Shown piece after piece: positions 47,368-57,961 of a stretch of DNA of 64,000 nucleotides. Within the stretch, counting starts at the first letter, position 1; each line of letters starts with the position of its first letter. This DNA is from Platerodrilus igneus (lineage: Eukaryota > Arthropoda > Insecta > Coleoptera > Lycidae). A program made the position numbers and the translations under genes. Location: NCBI GenBank assembly GCA_036346225.1, contig JARFIW010001188.1, forward strand, positions 186,001-250,000, in the 5' to 3' direction. The notes under the pieces were generated by a model. The model worked only from the letters and a program-made list of their open reading frames with translations, made no database searches and was not told the origin of the DNA.

Positions 47368-47791
47368 TGGTAACGCCGGCAACAAATTCCTTTTATTTTA
47401 ATATATTACAGTTTATTAATTCGATAAATTATTGCCAGAATAGCATTCAATTCAGGTTATTTTAATTTATAGATAAATTGAAACATATGCCAATTCTGAC
47501 AATAACTAAATTAAAACAGATAGTAACGAGCATCGGTGTGATTCGGTTCGCTAGTAAACTGTGGCATCGGTGCGCACGTCAAAATAACCCCTTGCACCCG
47601 TCTTAGCGTGGGTTCGAAGACGTTAAATTTCTACATTGGTGATCCTTGCCTTCCTTCAATGACCATCCTAAATCTCACCCTTTAAACGCCTATTTAAAGC
47701 GAGCTGCAGATCTTGGGTAAGTTCATTGCATTATTTTTGTTTGTTCATGTTTAAAAAATACAGTCCACTGTGTCTTAACCGAGCGCTAATA
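47368..47791 (+). repeat. BEL/Pao 3' LTR
   Basis: 424 bp, the same length as the 5' LTR, with about three substitutions. Preceded by a weak purine-rich tract (AAGGCCGAAGGATA). Confidence 0.92.
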
Positions 47792-47796
47792 GACGG

Positions 47797-48360
47797 TCAG
47801 AAATCGTTGCTGGTAAAAAAACTTAAAATGAGGGTAGCTCCCTGGGGGGGTGATGGAATCTCAAAAATTTTTAGAAATTCAGGTATCTGTACATTTATCC
47901 CGTGGGTGGAAATGTGGAGAAAGATTTATCTCGCAGAGGGTATATGTGTAAAACGGTAAGGGGTGGTCCTATTTTAAATCTGTTTACAGTTTTGGATTCT
48001 ACGTAAAATTCTAGACTAATTTGATGAATTGCATGGTTAAAAAATTTATAAGGACGGCCAAAAATCGCTAGCAGCAAAAAATCGTAAAAGGAGGGTAGCG
48101 CTCTGGGGGATGATGCTATCTAAAAAGTTCCTATATATTCGAGTAGCTGAGGAAAATTTAATATTAATTAATATCAAACAAGATAGGTTTATCTCGAAAG
48201 ATGCAATGGTTAGTCGAAGAAAATTATTTGATTCAGAATGTTAGCGGTAAAAAATCTTAAAATTGGGGTTGCTCCCTGGGGGGGTGATGCTATCTAAAAA
48301 ATTCCTAGAAATTCAGGTAGCTGAGGTCTGAGCAAGGAGAAGAGCAAGGAGGGAGTTCCT
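47797..48360. repeat. Diverged tandem repeat, about three units
   Basis: Three related blocks start near 47810, 48070 and 48240, each with 'taaaa(t)g(a/g)ggt(a)g...ctc(c)ctgggggg(t)gatg' and then 'ctaaaaa(a/g)ttcctag', separated by the 'aaaattctagactaatttgat' type sequence also seen at 41310-41440. Looks like non-coding repeats of the surrounding Polinton-like remnant. Confidence 0.6.
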
Positions 48361-48465
48361 CCTCCTCAAACCTTCCTTATGGAAATTTACATGTAAAATG
48401 AGTGAGGAAATGAGGGATTCTGGAGGAAATGAGGCTCTGGTTCAACCAATTTTCCTCTACTGATT

Positions 48466-48812
48466 ATGGCTTTTGATGATATTGCGGCAAACGAACAAAG
48501 CAAGATCACACAGCTTTTCTCGTATGGAAGACATAATGCAATAGACTTGTTCTACCTTTGCCAAACCTACGCAATTGCATTAAAATATAGACTTAGAGAT
48601 AATGCCAATGTAATTGCATTATGGAAGTAGGATGACACACGCCTTCGAAATATTTTTCTGGATCATAAATGCGGATATATACAGTACTCAAAATATGTTT
48701 AAACTGTTGGAATGATGGTGACTTGAAACATAATTTTATACTCATTGTCAAAGATTTGGTGTTGATAAAGGACGATATAAGAAAGACTTCGATGAGTATA
48801 TAAATATTATGC
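48466..48812 (+). pseudogene. C-terminal fragment of a Polinton/adintovirus-like packaging ATPase
   Basis: The frame from 48466 reads FDDIAANEQSKI, FSYGRHNAIDLFYLCQTY and LRDNANVI. The DD pair followed by GRH and YLCQTY fits the Walker B region and beyond of the FtsK/HerA-type genome-packaging ATPase found in Polintons and adintoviruses. A TAG falls at about 48630. Downstream, TRLRNIFLDH and, in another frame, GRYKKDFDEYI continue the family pattern. The Walker A part is missing. With the polymerase pieces it marks one or more dead virus-like elements. Confidence 0.55.
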
Positions 48813-48843
48813 AAGACGTAATTGGTTAATTACGATCCAGAGT

Positions 48844-49736
48844 TTGGTGCTGGCAGATATTAAACATTTTATTGCATATAAATGTAACCTTCAACTAATG
48901 CAGGATGCTGTACGAAAAGAGTTGGCGGAGTACAAAAAGGGGTACACGACATCTCAGCAAAAATTCAAACAGGCGCACAAACAATTAATCAAACGTTTGC
49001 AAGTCACGGCATCCCATTTAGAAAGTATTACAGAAAAAATACCACCTGTAAAAAAGATTAAAAGTCGAAGACACGGACTCTCATTTAAAGAAAACTAAAC
49101 AACCTATTCTAGAGGAACATGTACACCCCCATTATGCAGATCTATTGTCCAGAGATCAAGACGAAAGTATAGACAAATCAGTTTATGGAATAAAGTATAA
49201 TGCTGAACTCGAGGAATGAAGATTGGAGAAAAGTATGATGATCCAGAAAGCAGCGACATAATCTTAAATAATGTGATTTATTCAGGTAATAGGGGAGTGT
49301 ACTACAATTAACCTTTAATACATCAGTCCCTAAGGCGAAGGTTTTAATCTACAAGAAGATTTACCGAAATACTTGGACATGATCGGATCAGCGTCGATTA
49401 TTAAAAGAAAGTTTAATCCATATTCGGTACAAGATTTAACGGCGTTCCAAATAAATAACAAAACATTTGAATAGTATGTGCTGAAACATTCCCCAGATTT
49501 TCGGAAGAAGTCTAAAGGAGTGCTCACGGAAAAAGGCTTGGGTGTCCACAAAGGGTTCTACAAAAATTCATTGCGAGTCCTGTTGAGTACGTTTACTGGA
49601 ACACTATTAACGAATTAATCGACCGGTTAAAATTACTGAATGCATCCAACCACACTGGAAACACAAGCGAAAAACATAAACTAAATAGAAGAATAGAATA
49701 ATTAAGAGAACAGAGTATAGTGGAATAAGCGTAAAA
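48844..49736 (+). pseudogene. Polinton-associated ORF remnant (unknown function)
   Basis: The first part (48844-49098) is a charged, probably coiled-coil segment rich in K, Q and E. Broken frames follow: IILNNVIYSGNRG near 49260-49300, and VYWNTINELIDRLKLLNAS near 49590-49660. I recall the last block as a recurrent feature of an uncharacterised arthropod protein family that sits beside the packaging ATPase or polymerase in virus-like elements. No biochemical role is known to me. Several stops and shifts show it is dead. Confidence 0.45.
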
Positions 49737-50057
49737 AACAAATTGCTCAGTTTTTAAATGCCTATTAAGTGCTTTGGACGTTCTGAACGTAAGCGCTTGC
49801 AATATAATCAGATAGGATTTCCTAGACCTAGTTTTGTAATAACTGCAGATGGTGGGGAGTCCATTCCGAATAGACCAGCACCTTGAAGAAGTTCTAGATT
49901 ACTAGAACGGTGGAATGGTTTGCGCGTTCCAGTGATCTAAAGAGCAAAACTACAGGTCCAACCAAGAAAGTTGGGTCTTTAGTGAGGAACCAGACTAAGA
50001 CATGTCCCCGAAAGAGGGCAGCGGCTCTTTAGGTACTTAGAGCGGCAGAGATCATAG
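49737..50057. other. Unassigned spacer
   Basis: No clear gene. It could contain the far end of the Polinton-like remnant; I cannot place it. Confidence 0.3.
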
Positions 50058-50132
50058 GCGGCTCTGTGGCGTAATGGTATGTGTGTAGCTAGTACGCCCA
50101 AGGTCCCGGGTTCAAATCCCGACACGGTCCGC
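50058..50132 (+). repeat. tRNA-derived sequence (SINE head or tRNA pseudogene)
   Basis: 75 nt with a good B box (GGTTCAAATCC), an A-box-like TGGCGTAATGG and partly pairing acceptor arms (GCGGCTC with GGTCCGC, 6 of 7). The T-stem has one mismatch and no convincing anticodon arm forms, so a working tRNA is unlikely. The sequence after it leads into RTE-like sequence, suggesting a SINE or SINE/LINE junction. Confidence 0.5.
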
Positions 50133-50554
50133 TTGTAAAATGTAGGCGAGCATTTTTCACAAAAATACACCCACGTTCGAATGAGAGCTAAAATGGAGGT
50201 CCCGTGTGTGAGTGTTGTCACGCACGTTAAAGATCCCTACCTTACTTAGAACAGCAAGGGTTCGGCAAAATTCCAAATTTTCCAGGTAAAAAAAACTCGC
50301 TTCCTGTCCAGCATTGGAAAATCACATGTAAGGCAGAGATGATAGGGGTCGGTATGGCATTCTAAGACACACTACTGTAATGCGAAAAGCAACGAAAAAC
50401 CACCACATTACCTCCCAAGTACACAGCGTACTTAAATTGTTATTAAAGATGATGGCATCCTCTGGGGTTAAAGAATTTCTGAGTTGAATAGTCCTCTATT
50501 CAAATCTCCGGAAGAAGACTACTTCGAGGGATGATATTGAAAAGTATAAAAAAA
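50133..50554 (+). other. Probable SINE body or RTE 5' leader
   Basis: Non-coding sequence between the tRNA-like segment and the endonuclease remnant. It includes a 'gaaaaaccaccacattacc' stretch that I associate loosely with RTE-type leaders. No gene. Confidence 0.35.
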
Positions 50555-51560
50555 GAAGCGTAAACCTTCTGCAAGTCAGAGCGTGGAATGTCAGAAGCAT
50601 GAAGCAAGTAGGTAAGCTAGACAACTTCAAAATTGAAATGGATAGGTTAGCACTAGACATAGTGGGGATCAGCGAAGTTCGGTGGCCAGAGGCAAGGGAT
50701 CTTTGCAGTGAAAACTTTAGAGTAATTCATACACGATCAGAGGAAGGAAATTCTGGTGTGAATATGGTTATGAGAAAAAGGATAGAACAACCTGTAGAAA
50801 ACTACTTCCAAAAGAACGAAAGAGTACTCACACACGTGGAAGATGCCAGGAGATATAGGAAGATATCAAATAGATTATATTCTTGTTAGACAACAGTTTA
50901 GGAATCAAGTAAAAGACTGCAGAAGCTACACACAAGCAGATATAGACACTGAACACAACATCGTAATTATGAAAACCGCTCTTAAATTTAAAAATTTGAA
51001 AACAGTAACGGAAAAAGGCATTTTGAGTTTGAGAAACTAAAGGAAAAAGATATCCATGAAAGATTTAAAAAAAGTCAAAGAAATTGCTGAAAAATATTGG
51101 GGAAATTTCTTATACTAAGGAAGTAGAAACAGAATGGAATAAATAACATTAAATGCAGCTTAGACATGGCGGCCAGGGATATTCTGAGGTATACACGGAA
51201 AAAAAGAAACCATGGATAACAAAGGATATCCTGAATCTAATAGAAAAAAGACGAAAATACAAAAATAGATTAATTGAAATAGGAAAACAGAAATACTAAG
51301 CCATAGAATGGGAAATTATTCGCAAATGCAAGAAACCTAGAAAACAATGGATCGATGAAAGGTGCAAATAGGTACAAACTAAGATGGAAATAGGAAAGAC
51401 AGGTGAAGCATACAAACTAATTATAATGAATTTTAGGGATATAAAACCATATAGCAAAAATATAAGGTACGCTTGAGGAAACGTCATTATAGAAAATGTA
51501 GAGAAAGTGGGTAGATGGCAAGAATATATAGGGAATATGTTGAGGTTTCCAATGTGTTCT
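50555..51560 (+). pseudogene. RTE-type non-LTR retrotransposon fragment (endonuclease and linker)
   Basis: RAWNVRSMKQVGKLDNF, DIVGISEVRW and NSGVNMVM match the start of the apurinic-type endonuclease seen in RTE elements and in proteins annotated as 'craniofacial development protein 2-like'. At about 50850 the frame jumps to the end of that domain (YQIDYILVRQQFRNQVKDC, then DTEHNIV), so its middle is deleted. Downstream to about 51560 are broken pieces of the linker (KKPWITKDILNLIEKRRKYKN). The reverse transcriptase is missing. Confidence 0.75.
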
Positions 51561-51966
51561 TTCTGAATCAACCCCATTCTACGACGTTTTAGAACTAGCC
51601 CGAATTCTAATTCGTTTGGATTTCTATTCTGCCATTCTGTCCCTGTTTGTTGCCGTATTTGGTGTAAACAATTTCTTTACTGACTTTACTGCTTTCTTTC
51701 GTGTTTGCACGGAATACCGTAACATATATTTTTGGCTTACCCAACTTGTGACTACGATTTTCGACACTAACTTTTTTTTACTTAAATTCATTTTACTTAA
51801 GATGGTCCCCGCTTTATGGAAACTCCTATTCTTACTCAACGTTTCGTCTCAAATTCTTTTGTACATACACTTGAATTGCTCACGGTTTGTGTAGAAGGAA
51901 TGAGCATATTAATTTAAAACTATAAAGTCAAACAAACGCTGGTTATCTACTTATTACGTTTAATAA
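51561..51966. other. Unassigned spacer before the Ty3/gypsy element
   Basis: Open frames exist on both strands (51616-51894 plus, 51624-51839 minus) but have no recognised motif and overlap each other. I do not call a gene. Confidence 0.35.
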
Positions 51967-52560
51967 TGTTGCGAGCTACTATTAGGCAACCCGTCAAACA
52001 CACAAGCGTTGTAGGGTCTGCATAGTTTCCAGGATTCTAGAATGCTTCTAGCAATCAAACACACAAAACGCCGCCAGCACTGTTTATTCTCGCCAGGCCT
52101 GGAAGGTTCTCGTAATTACCAGAAGATGAGTCATATCTTTAAATCTGAGTATATATAAGACCGCTGAAAAATGCAAGGGTCAGTCTATACTTGAATGTCT
52201 AATATAAATTATATCGTGTACAGTAAACGTAGTTGAGCTTTTAGGAGTTCAAGAATTTATACATAAATGTTATATGCTGTGTCTAATGTACATGCAGCTT
52301 GTAGTATACATAAATAAATAGAAGTGTATAAACAAATAGTTGTGTTAGTGTTGTTAATGGACCTATGGTAAAGAAGTTAGTTTAAGAAGAAATTAGTGCT
52401 TGTAAATTTATTAGTGTAATAGTGCTTCATTGTTAAGTGGACTGAAAACATCTATAAATAAGGCATATACTGTTAATTAGACTTGTGAACAGTTAGTAAT
52501 AAAGACGTTTGTTATTACTTGTTTTATATTAACGAAACGCGGTAGTAGTAGCCCGTTACA
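51967..52560 (+). repeat. Ty3/gypsy 5' LTR
   Basis: 594 bp. TATA box TATATATAA at 52150-52158; AATAAA at about 52499, 60 bp before the end. Same length as the 3' LTR. Confidence 0.93.
52150..52158 (+). promoter_or_regulatory. TATA box in the Ty3/gypsy 5' LTR
   Basis: TATATATAA, about 30 bp upstream of the likely start near 'gggtcagtctatactt'. The same box is present in the 3' LTR near 58086. Confidence 0.6.
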
Positions 52561-52628
52561 CTGGTGTCAGCCTGTGTGGGGTATATAGTGATTAATTTAA
52601 AACACAAGTCTAAAGACATTTAAATAGT

Positions 52629-53815
52629 TTGTATATGCCAGTTACAAGAAATCAAAGTAAGATGGAGGCAGAAACTTTAATGAATTTCCTCAAGGATTTT
52701 AAATCCGGTATGGAGGAGAGGTCGGCTAAACTAGAATTGACGCTTACTGAAAATGCTGCAAAAATAGATGAAAAGTTGAGTGAAAGTACAGCCACGTTAG
52801 AACAAAGATTAATGGAAAGCTCCATTGCATTGAAAGAAGATTTCACTGAACAGGTAAAAACAGTTGAGCAAAAGTTGGACAGTAAATTGATAAAAATGGA
52901 AGAAGATGTGATGAGGCTGCAAGAACAAGTGATTTCACTAACAACGCGGCCACTTGAATAGCAAATCAAGTTGTAAATGAGAACATTCCAGAAATAAGGA
53001 CCATGGAAAAAAGCGAGTCCATGCCGTCTAAATTTAAAGTGAAACCACCCACATTTGATGGCAAAACACCGTGGCCCACATATTTGAAACAATTTGAAGC
53101 TGCGGCAATAGCCAACGGTTGGTGCAACAAATAAAAGGCTATCTCCTTAATAGTGGCCCTACGGGGGGAAGCTCTTAACATCTTACAAACGATTCCCGAT
53201 CACCAGCAGAATGATTACGGCCTTTTAACATCGAAGCTTGAGATGAGATATGGAGATGCTCACCTTCAACAGGTTTACCACGCACAAGTTAAGAACCGCT
53301 CGCAAAAGACAAGTGAAAGCCTGCAAGAATTTGAAGCTGACATCGCCAGATTAGTTAGATTGGCACATCCAACGGCACCAGATAGTTTCCTCGAACAACT
53401 GGCTGTACAAACATTTGAATTTGAAGCAGCTAAGCAGGCGTCACACAGGATGAGTCACAAAGTTCGGTCTGCATTAGAAGAACCTGAGCAATCGCAGAAC
53501 AGCATAGATGAAATAATAAACCGTGTGTTTGAAAAGCGAAAAGCGGAAAGGCTGAAAAGATTACGACCGCGGAGATGGCGTCTGCGATGCTGGAGCTGCG
53601 GTGAAGTTGGTCATATGCAGAGACGCTGTACTCAACCAAAGAAACAACCGGTTGAGTTAAAGCAGGTCAATGTAAGGGGGCAAACGTCGACAGCACAGCG
53701 TAGTGCTCCGGAGATTATCATCCGTGCTGCATCGTCAATGGAAAGTCTGGACAGCATTTATATCGATGGTAGAATTAATGGTAGGATTGTCCGATTACTC
53801 GTGGATACAGGATAG
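52629..53815 (+). pseudogene. Ty3/gypsy Gag and protease start, broken
   Basis: The first segment (52629-52961) is a 110-residue coiled-coil-like stretch with heptad-type E/K/L repeats. After a TAG and a frame change, the capsid region starts near 53030 (KVKPPTFDGKTPWPTYLKQFEAA), has an in-frame TAA near 53132, and runs on in 53153-53815 (NILQTIPDHQQ, FEADIARLVRLAHP). One CCHC knuckle, CWSCGEVGHMQRRC, lies near 53590-53630. The protease motif LLVDTG is at the end, cut by TAG at 53813-53815. Confidence 0.85.
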
Positions 53816-54403
53816 ACAAGGACTATTGTGAGACCAGATTTAGTTGGTCGTGGAAAAGTGCTACCTGTATCGGTGTGTCTTTGAACGGCAAGTGGTGAGA
53901 AAATTTGTACTCACGAAGAGACTGTCGTTATGTTGACAATTGGGGACAAATTAATTAATCATCGAGTGTTGGTAGCTAAAATTACAGAAGAAGTGATCTT
54001 GGGAATGGATCTCATGAGAGAATATGGGTTTCATGTAAACATGAAAAAAAATGTGCTTCGGATAGATGATGATGAGATTCCATTTCGAGGTAGGAGTAAC
54101 CAGACGATGCAAGTTCGAATGATTTGCGATATGAAAATACCCGAGAAGGCGGAAATGATAGTAATGAGACGCCCGGATGGTACGCTCCGGGAAGGACAAG
54201 TATGTATGATAGAAGCAACTGAATCGGGAATGGGTCAGGAGGGACTTCTGATTGGAAGAACGCTGGTAAAGTCTCGAAATATGGTACCAGTAAGGGTGCT
54301 GAACATTAATCCCCATACAGTGACCTTGAAGAAAGGCATGATTGTGGGAAGTTGCAGTCCAGTATGTCATATTAAACTTTGTGTGGACGACACGAAAAAT
54401 TAA
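53816..54403 (+). pseudogene. Ty3/gypsy protease remainder and linker
   Basis: Continues in the same frame after the TAG (TRTIVRPDLVG), hits TGA at about 53882, then reopens (53930-54403) with VILGMDLMREYGF, the ILG-type C-terminal protease motif. It closes at TAA 54401-54403. All three stops are in one frame, which favours point mutation over frameshift. Confidence 0.8.
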
Positions 54404-55855
54404 CCAACCAACGGTTGCTCACAGAAATTGCTGGATATGTTGATACCCTCGTGTCAAGGATTAAATGGCGACCAACTGGGCAAGGTAAAAGAACTGGTCA
54501 GACGATATCGAGGTGTGTTTGCACTGGATGATAGTGAGAAAGGAAGGACGAATGTTGTGCAACACAAGATCAATACTGGAGATGCTCAACCGATAAGACA
54601 ACACCCCAGGCGGCTTCCTTTGGCAAAACGTAAGGAAGCTGAGCAAATTATCACCGATATGGAAGAACAGGGAGTGATTGAACCCTCGAATAGTCCATGG
54701 GCTTCCCCGGTAGTGCTTGTCAAGAAAAAGGACGGGTCGACAAGGTTTTCTGTAGACTACCGGCGGCTTAATAATGTGACAAAGAAAGACAGTTATCCTT
54801 TGCCCAGAATTGATGACACCTTAGATACTCTATCCGGATCTAAATGGTTTTCGACCTTGGACTTGAAAAGCGGATACTGGCAGGTAGGCTTGGAGCCAAA
54901 CGATAAAGAAAAGACCGCGTTTACAATTGGAACTGGATTATGGCAGTTCAAGGTCATGCCATTTGGATTATGCAATGCTCCTGCTACTTTTGAACGATTG
55001 ATGGAGTCGGTACTGCGTGGACTGTCCTGGAAGACATGTCTGGTGTACCTGGACGACGTGATAGTGTTAGGCCGGTCTTTTGAAGAACATCTTAAGAACC
55101 TAGAGAAGATATTCCAAAGATTACGCGGGGCAACCTTACATTAAGCCCCAAGAAGTGCCACCTATTTGGAAAAGAGGTGAAATACCTAGGACATGTCGTT
55201 TCGGAGACCGGAATAAGAGCTGACTCTGACAAAATAAAAACGGTACAAGAGTGACCTACACCAGCAGATATACACCAACTACGCAGTTTTCTAGGATTCT
55301 GCACATATTACCGACGTTTTATACTTGGGTTTGCGAACATTGCCAAACCGTTAACAAAATTAACCGAAGATGGACAAGAATATGATTGGAATGACGACTG
55401 CCACAGAGCATTTGAACAACTGAAACGGCTACTAGTTACAGCACCAATTTTGAGTTATCCACGGATGGAGGGGAAATTTGTGTTGGATACCGATGCCAGT
55501 AACACAGCTATAGGAGGTGTTCTTTCTTAAGTGCAGGACGGACAAGAAAAAGTTATTGGGTATTTCAGCAAGGTTTTGTCGCGGCCAGAAAGGAACTATT
55601 GTGTGACAAGAAGGGAGCTGTTGGCCGTCGTCAAATCCGTAGAGCACTTTTATAAGTACTTATACCGTCGTAAATTCCTGTTGAGAACAGACCATGCTGC
55701 ACTGAAATGGTTACTGCAGTTTCGAAATCTTGAAGGGCAAGTTGCAAGGTGGATAGAGCGGCTGCAGGAATATGACTTTGACACAGAACATCGGGTAGGA
55801 ACTAGCCATCGGAATGAGACGCTTTGTCAAGTAGACCTTGTCCAGTAAACTGCAA
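54404..55855 (+). pseudogene. Ty3/gypsy reverse transcriptase and RNase H, shifted
   Basis: 54428-55144 carries the RT domain: VLVKKKDGSTRFSVDYRRLN, DLKSGYWQV, MPFGLCNAPATF and the catalytic YLDD in CLVYLDDVIV. A one-base shift near 55130 moves to another frame (KKCHLFGKEVKYLGH), with a TGA near 55253 in that part. RNase H follows (DTDASNTAIGG near 55490, a stop at about 55530, then NYCVTRRELLAVV and RTDHAALKWLL) and closes near 55848. Confidence 0.9.
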
Positions 55856-57208
55856 TCATTGCTCCAAGATGGAAGAGAAAATAAGTGTCATCCATAGAAT
55901 GACGGTAACCGATGATACTTGGCAACTCGAAAGAATACGAGAAGACCAGGAAAATGACGCCGAATTGGGACGTATTATTGAGTGGAAAAATAGAGGACAA
56001 CGACCAGCTTGGGAAGAAATTAGTATTTTAAGTAGGAGCCTGAAGGCATACTGGGCACAGTGGGACTCCTTGATGATGGAAAATAGAATCTTGAAACGAC
56101 GCCTGGAATTTGAAGATGGCACTGAGAGACTTCAAGTGATAGTGCCGAGAAGCAGAGTGCCGGAAGTGTTGCAGCACTTCACGATGGTATTTCCGGGGGG
56201 CACTTTGGCGTGAAAAGAACTCTCGAGAGAGTGAGAGAAAGATTCTATTGGCTGAACTGCAAAGATGATGTGAAGGAGTGGTGCCGGAAATGTGAATTGT
56301 GTGCCTCTGCAAATGGACCGGTTTCAAAACGGAAAGCCCCAATGAGACAGTATAACGTGGGGAATCCTTTTGAGAGGATAGCCATTGATATAGCTGGTCC
56401 GTTTCCTGAATCAGAGAAAGGAAATAAATACATCTTGGTTGCAATGGATTATTTTACCAAATGGCCGGAGGCATATGCTATACCTAACCAAGAAGCCGAG
56501 ACGGTTGCAGATGTACTAGTCAGGGAGTTGTTTTGTCGTTTTGGAGTTCCGTTGGAATTACACTCCGATCAAGGTCGAAACTTCGAATCGCGTTGTTTCA
56601 AAACGTCTGCAAGCACCTTGGAATCAGGGAGACTAGAACCACGCCACTTCATCCCCAATCGGATGGAATGGTTGAAAGAATGAACAGGACGTTAGGAAAG
56701 TACCTGGCGAAAGTTGTCTCTGAACATCAACGAGACTGGGACCAATATTTACATTTGTTCCTCGTACCGATCTTCGGTACATGACAGCACAGGATACTCG
56801 CCCGCTTGCGTAATGCTAGGACGTGAATTGCGGCTACTATGTGATCTTCAGTTTGGATTTAAACCTGGAGAAGACATCGCAGGTGAAGATTACGTTAGTA
56901 AGCTTCGTGAAAGATCAAATAGCATTCACGAAAACGTCCGAAAGAATATCCAGGCAGCAAGGGATCGAATGAAATCACAATATGACACGAGAGCACAAGA
57001 AGGTGGTTATCAACCTGAAGATTTGGTGTGGTTGTATAATCCACAAAGAAAACGGGGGTTGTCGCCAAAATTACAAAGGCAATGGGAAGGCCCGTACGAA
57101 GTGATGAAAAAGATTAATGATGTAGTGTACCGGATCAGAAGATCTCCCTGTGGTAAACCAAAAGTGGTACACTTTGACCGTTTAACATCCTACGCTGGCA
57201 ACAACTAG
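55824..57208 (+). pseudogene. Ty3/gypsy integrase, several frameshifts
   Basis: Linker at 55824-56213, then the zinc domain (ERFYWLNCKDDVKEWCRKCELC) and core from 56210: D in IDIAGPF, D in HSDQGRNF, E in GMVERMNRTLG. Shifts lie near 56205, 56600 and 56770. The last part (56714-57208) has GYSPACVMLGRELRL and a C-terminal GPY-like region (WEGPYEVMKKINDVVYRI). It stops at TAG 57206-57208, in the same frame as the macrodomain ORF downstream. Confidence 0.88.
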
Positions 57209-57280
57209 GAAGGCTCGAATAAAGAGAATGGCATTCGACAAGTTATTAATCATGAGCCAAATGTAGATTTCGAGAGTTTT

Positions 57281-57961
57281 ATGGCGGCGTATGGTGGTTC
57301 CGCTAAGACGAGATTTGGCGTTGTTGTTGAAAAACAGCAAGACCTGTTTAAAGCACCAGAAGAGTATTCCCTTGCACAATGCGTAGCTCAAGATCTGGAA
57401 ATGTCAAGGGGAATAGCTGTTGTTTTCAAGAAAAAGTTTGGATGTGTGGATGAATTAGTACAACAGCAGCCAGCTGTAGGAAAAGCTTTGGTTCTTCAGG
57501 ATAAAAATCGTTATGTTTACTATCTGGTCACCAAAAATTCTTTATGGCAGAGACCTAGTTATGGTCATCTATGGGAGGCTTTGCTGAATCTTAAAGCTCA
57601 GATGTTGGAAAATGGAGTAACGAAACTAGAGGTGTCCAAGCTAGGTTGTGGACCGGATCGCTTAGATTGGAGGATAGTCCGAAATATGCTAGAAGTAGTT
57701 TTCCAGGAAACCAACGTCCAGGTCCTTGTTTGTTGTTATCAGCCGGTTGCCTACCAAGACCAAGAAAAGGGTGTTGACTGTTATTTCCAACGACGCGGTG
57801 CATGCACCAGGGGAGATAGCTGCCGATACCGTCATCATTCATCGAATTGGCGCCAAAATGTATTTACAGTTACGAGACGTAACGGTTTTAAAGAGGGGGT
57901 AGTGTTGCGAGCTACTATTAGGCAACCCGTCAAACACACAAGCGTTGTAGGGTCTGCATAG
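57281..57961 (+). CDS. OARD1/TARG1-like macrodomain plus CCCH zinc finger, inside a Ty3/gypsy element
   Basis: 226 residues, open throughout. Residues about 12-153 fit the OARD1 (TARG1/C6orf130) branch of macrodomains, which remove ADP-ribose from acidic residues: SLAQCVAQDLEMSRGIAVVFKK, then YVYYLVTK, then LGCGPDRLDW. The residues aligned with the human catalytic pair (Lys84, Asp125) are present as K85 (codon 57533) and D126 (codon 57656). Residues 167-184 form a CCCH finger, C-x7-C-x5-C-x3-H (CYFQRRGACTRGDSCRYRH), usually RNA-binding. It lies between integrase and the 3' LTR, and its last ~20 codons are inside the LTR. It is in the same frame as pol, after one TAG, so it could have been a Pol extension or a third ORF. 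Role unknown; countering host ADP-ribosylation is a hypothesis. Confidence 0.88.
   Translation: MAAYGGSAKTRFGVVVEKQQDLFKAPEEYSLAQCVAQDLEMSRGIAVVFKKKFGCVDELVQQQPAVGKALVLQDKNRYVYYLVTKNSLWQRPSYGHLWEALLNLKAQMLENGVTKLEVSKLGCGPDRLDWRIVRNMLEVVFQETNVQVLVCCYQPVAYQDQEKGVDCYFQRRGACTRGDSCRYRHHSSNWRQNVFTVTRRNGFKEGVVLRATIRQPVKHTSVVGSA

Larger units (their letters stand above)
41442..47791 (+). mobile_element. BEL/Pao LTR retrotransposon with both LTRs (6350 bp)
   Basis: Two 424-bp LTRs (41442-41865 and 47368-47791) differ at only about three positions. The element is flanked by the 5-bp target duplication GACGG (41437-41441 and 47792-47796). Internal order is Gag, protease, RT/RNase H, integrase, as in BEL/Pao. 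The coding region has several frameshifts and one nonsense codon, so this copy is probably not autonomous despite the young LTRs. The LTR opens TG but ends TA instead of CA. Confidence 0.93.

Noticed and set aside
50058..50132. Functional tRNA gene
   Set aside because: The boxes are present but acceptor and T stems have mismatches and no clear anticodon stem forms.
51616..51894. A 92-residue hydrophobic open frame
   Set aside because: No motif, overlapped by an equally long frame on the other strand, located in unassigned spacer.
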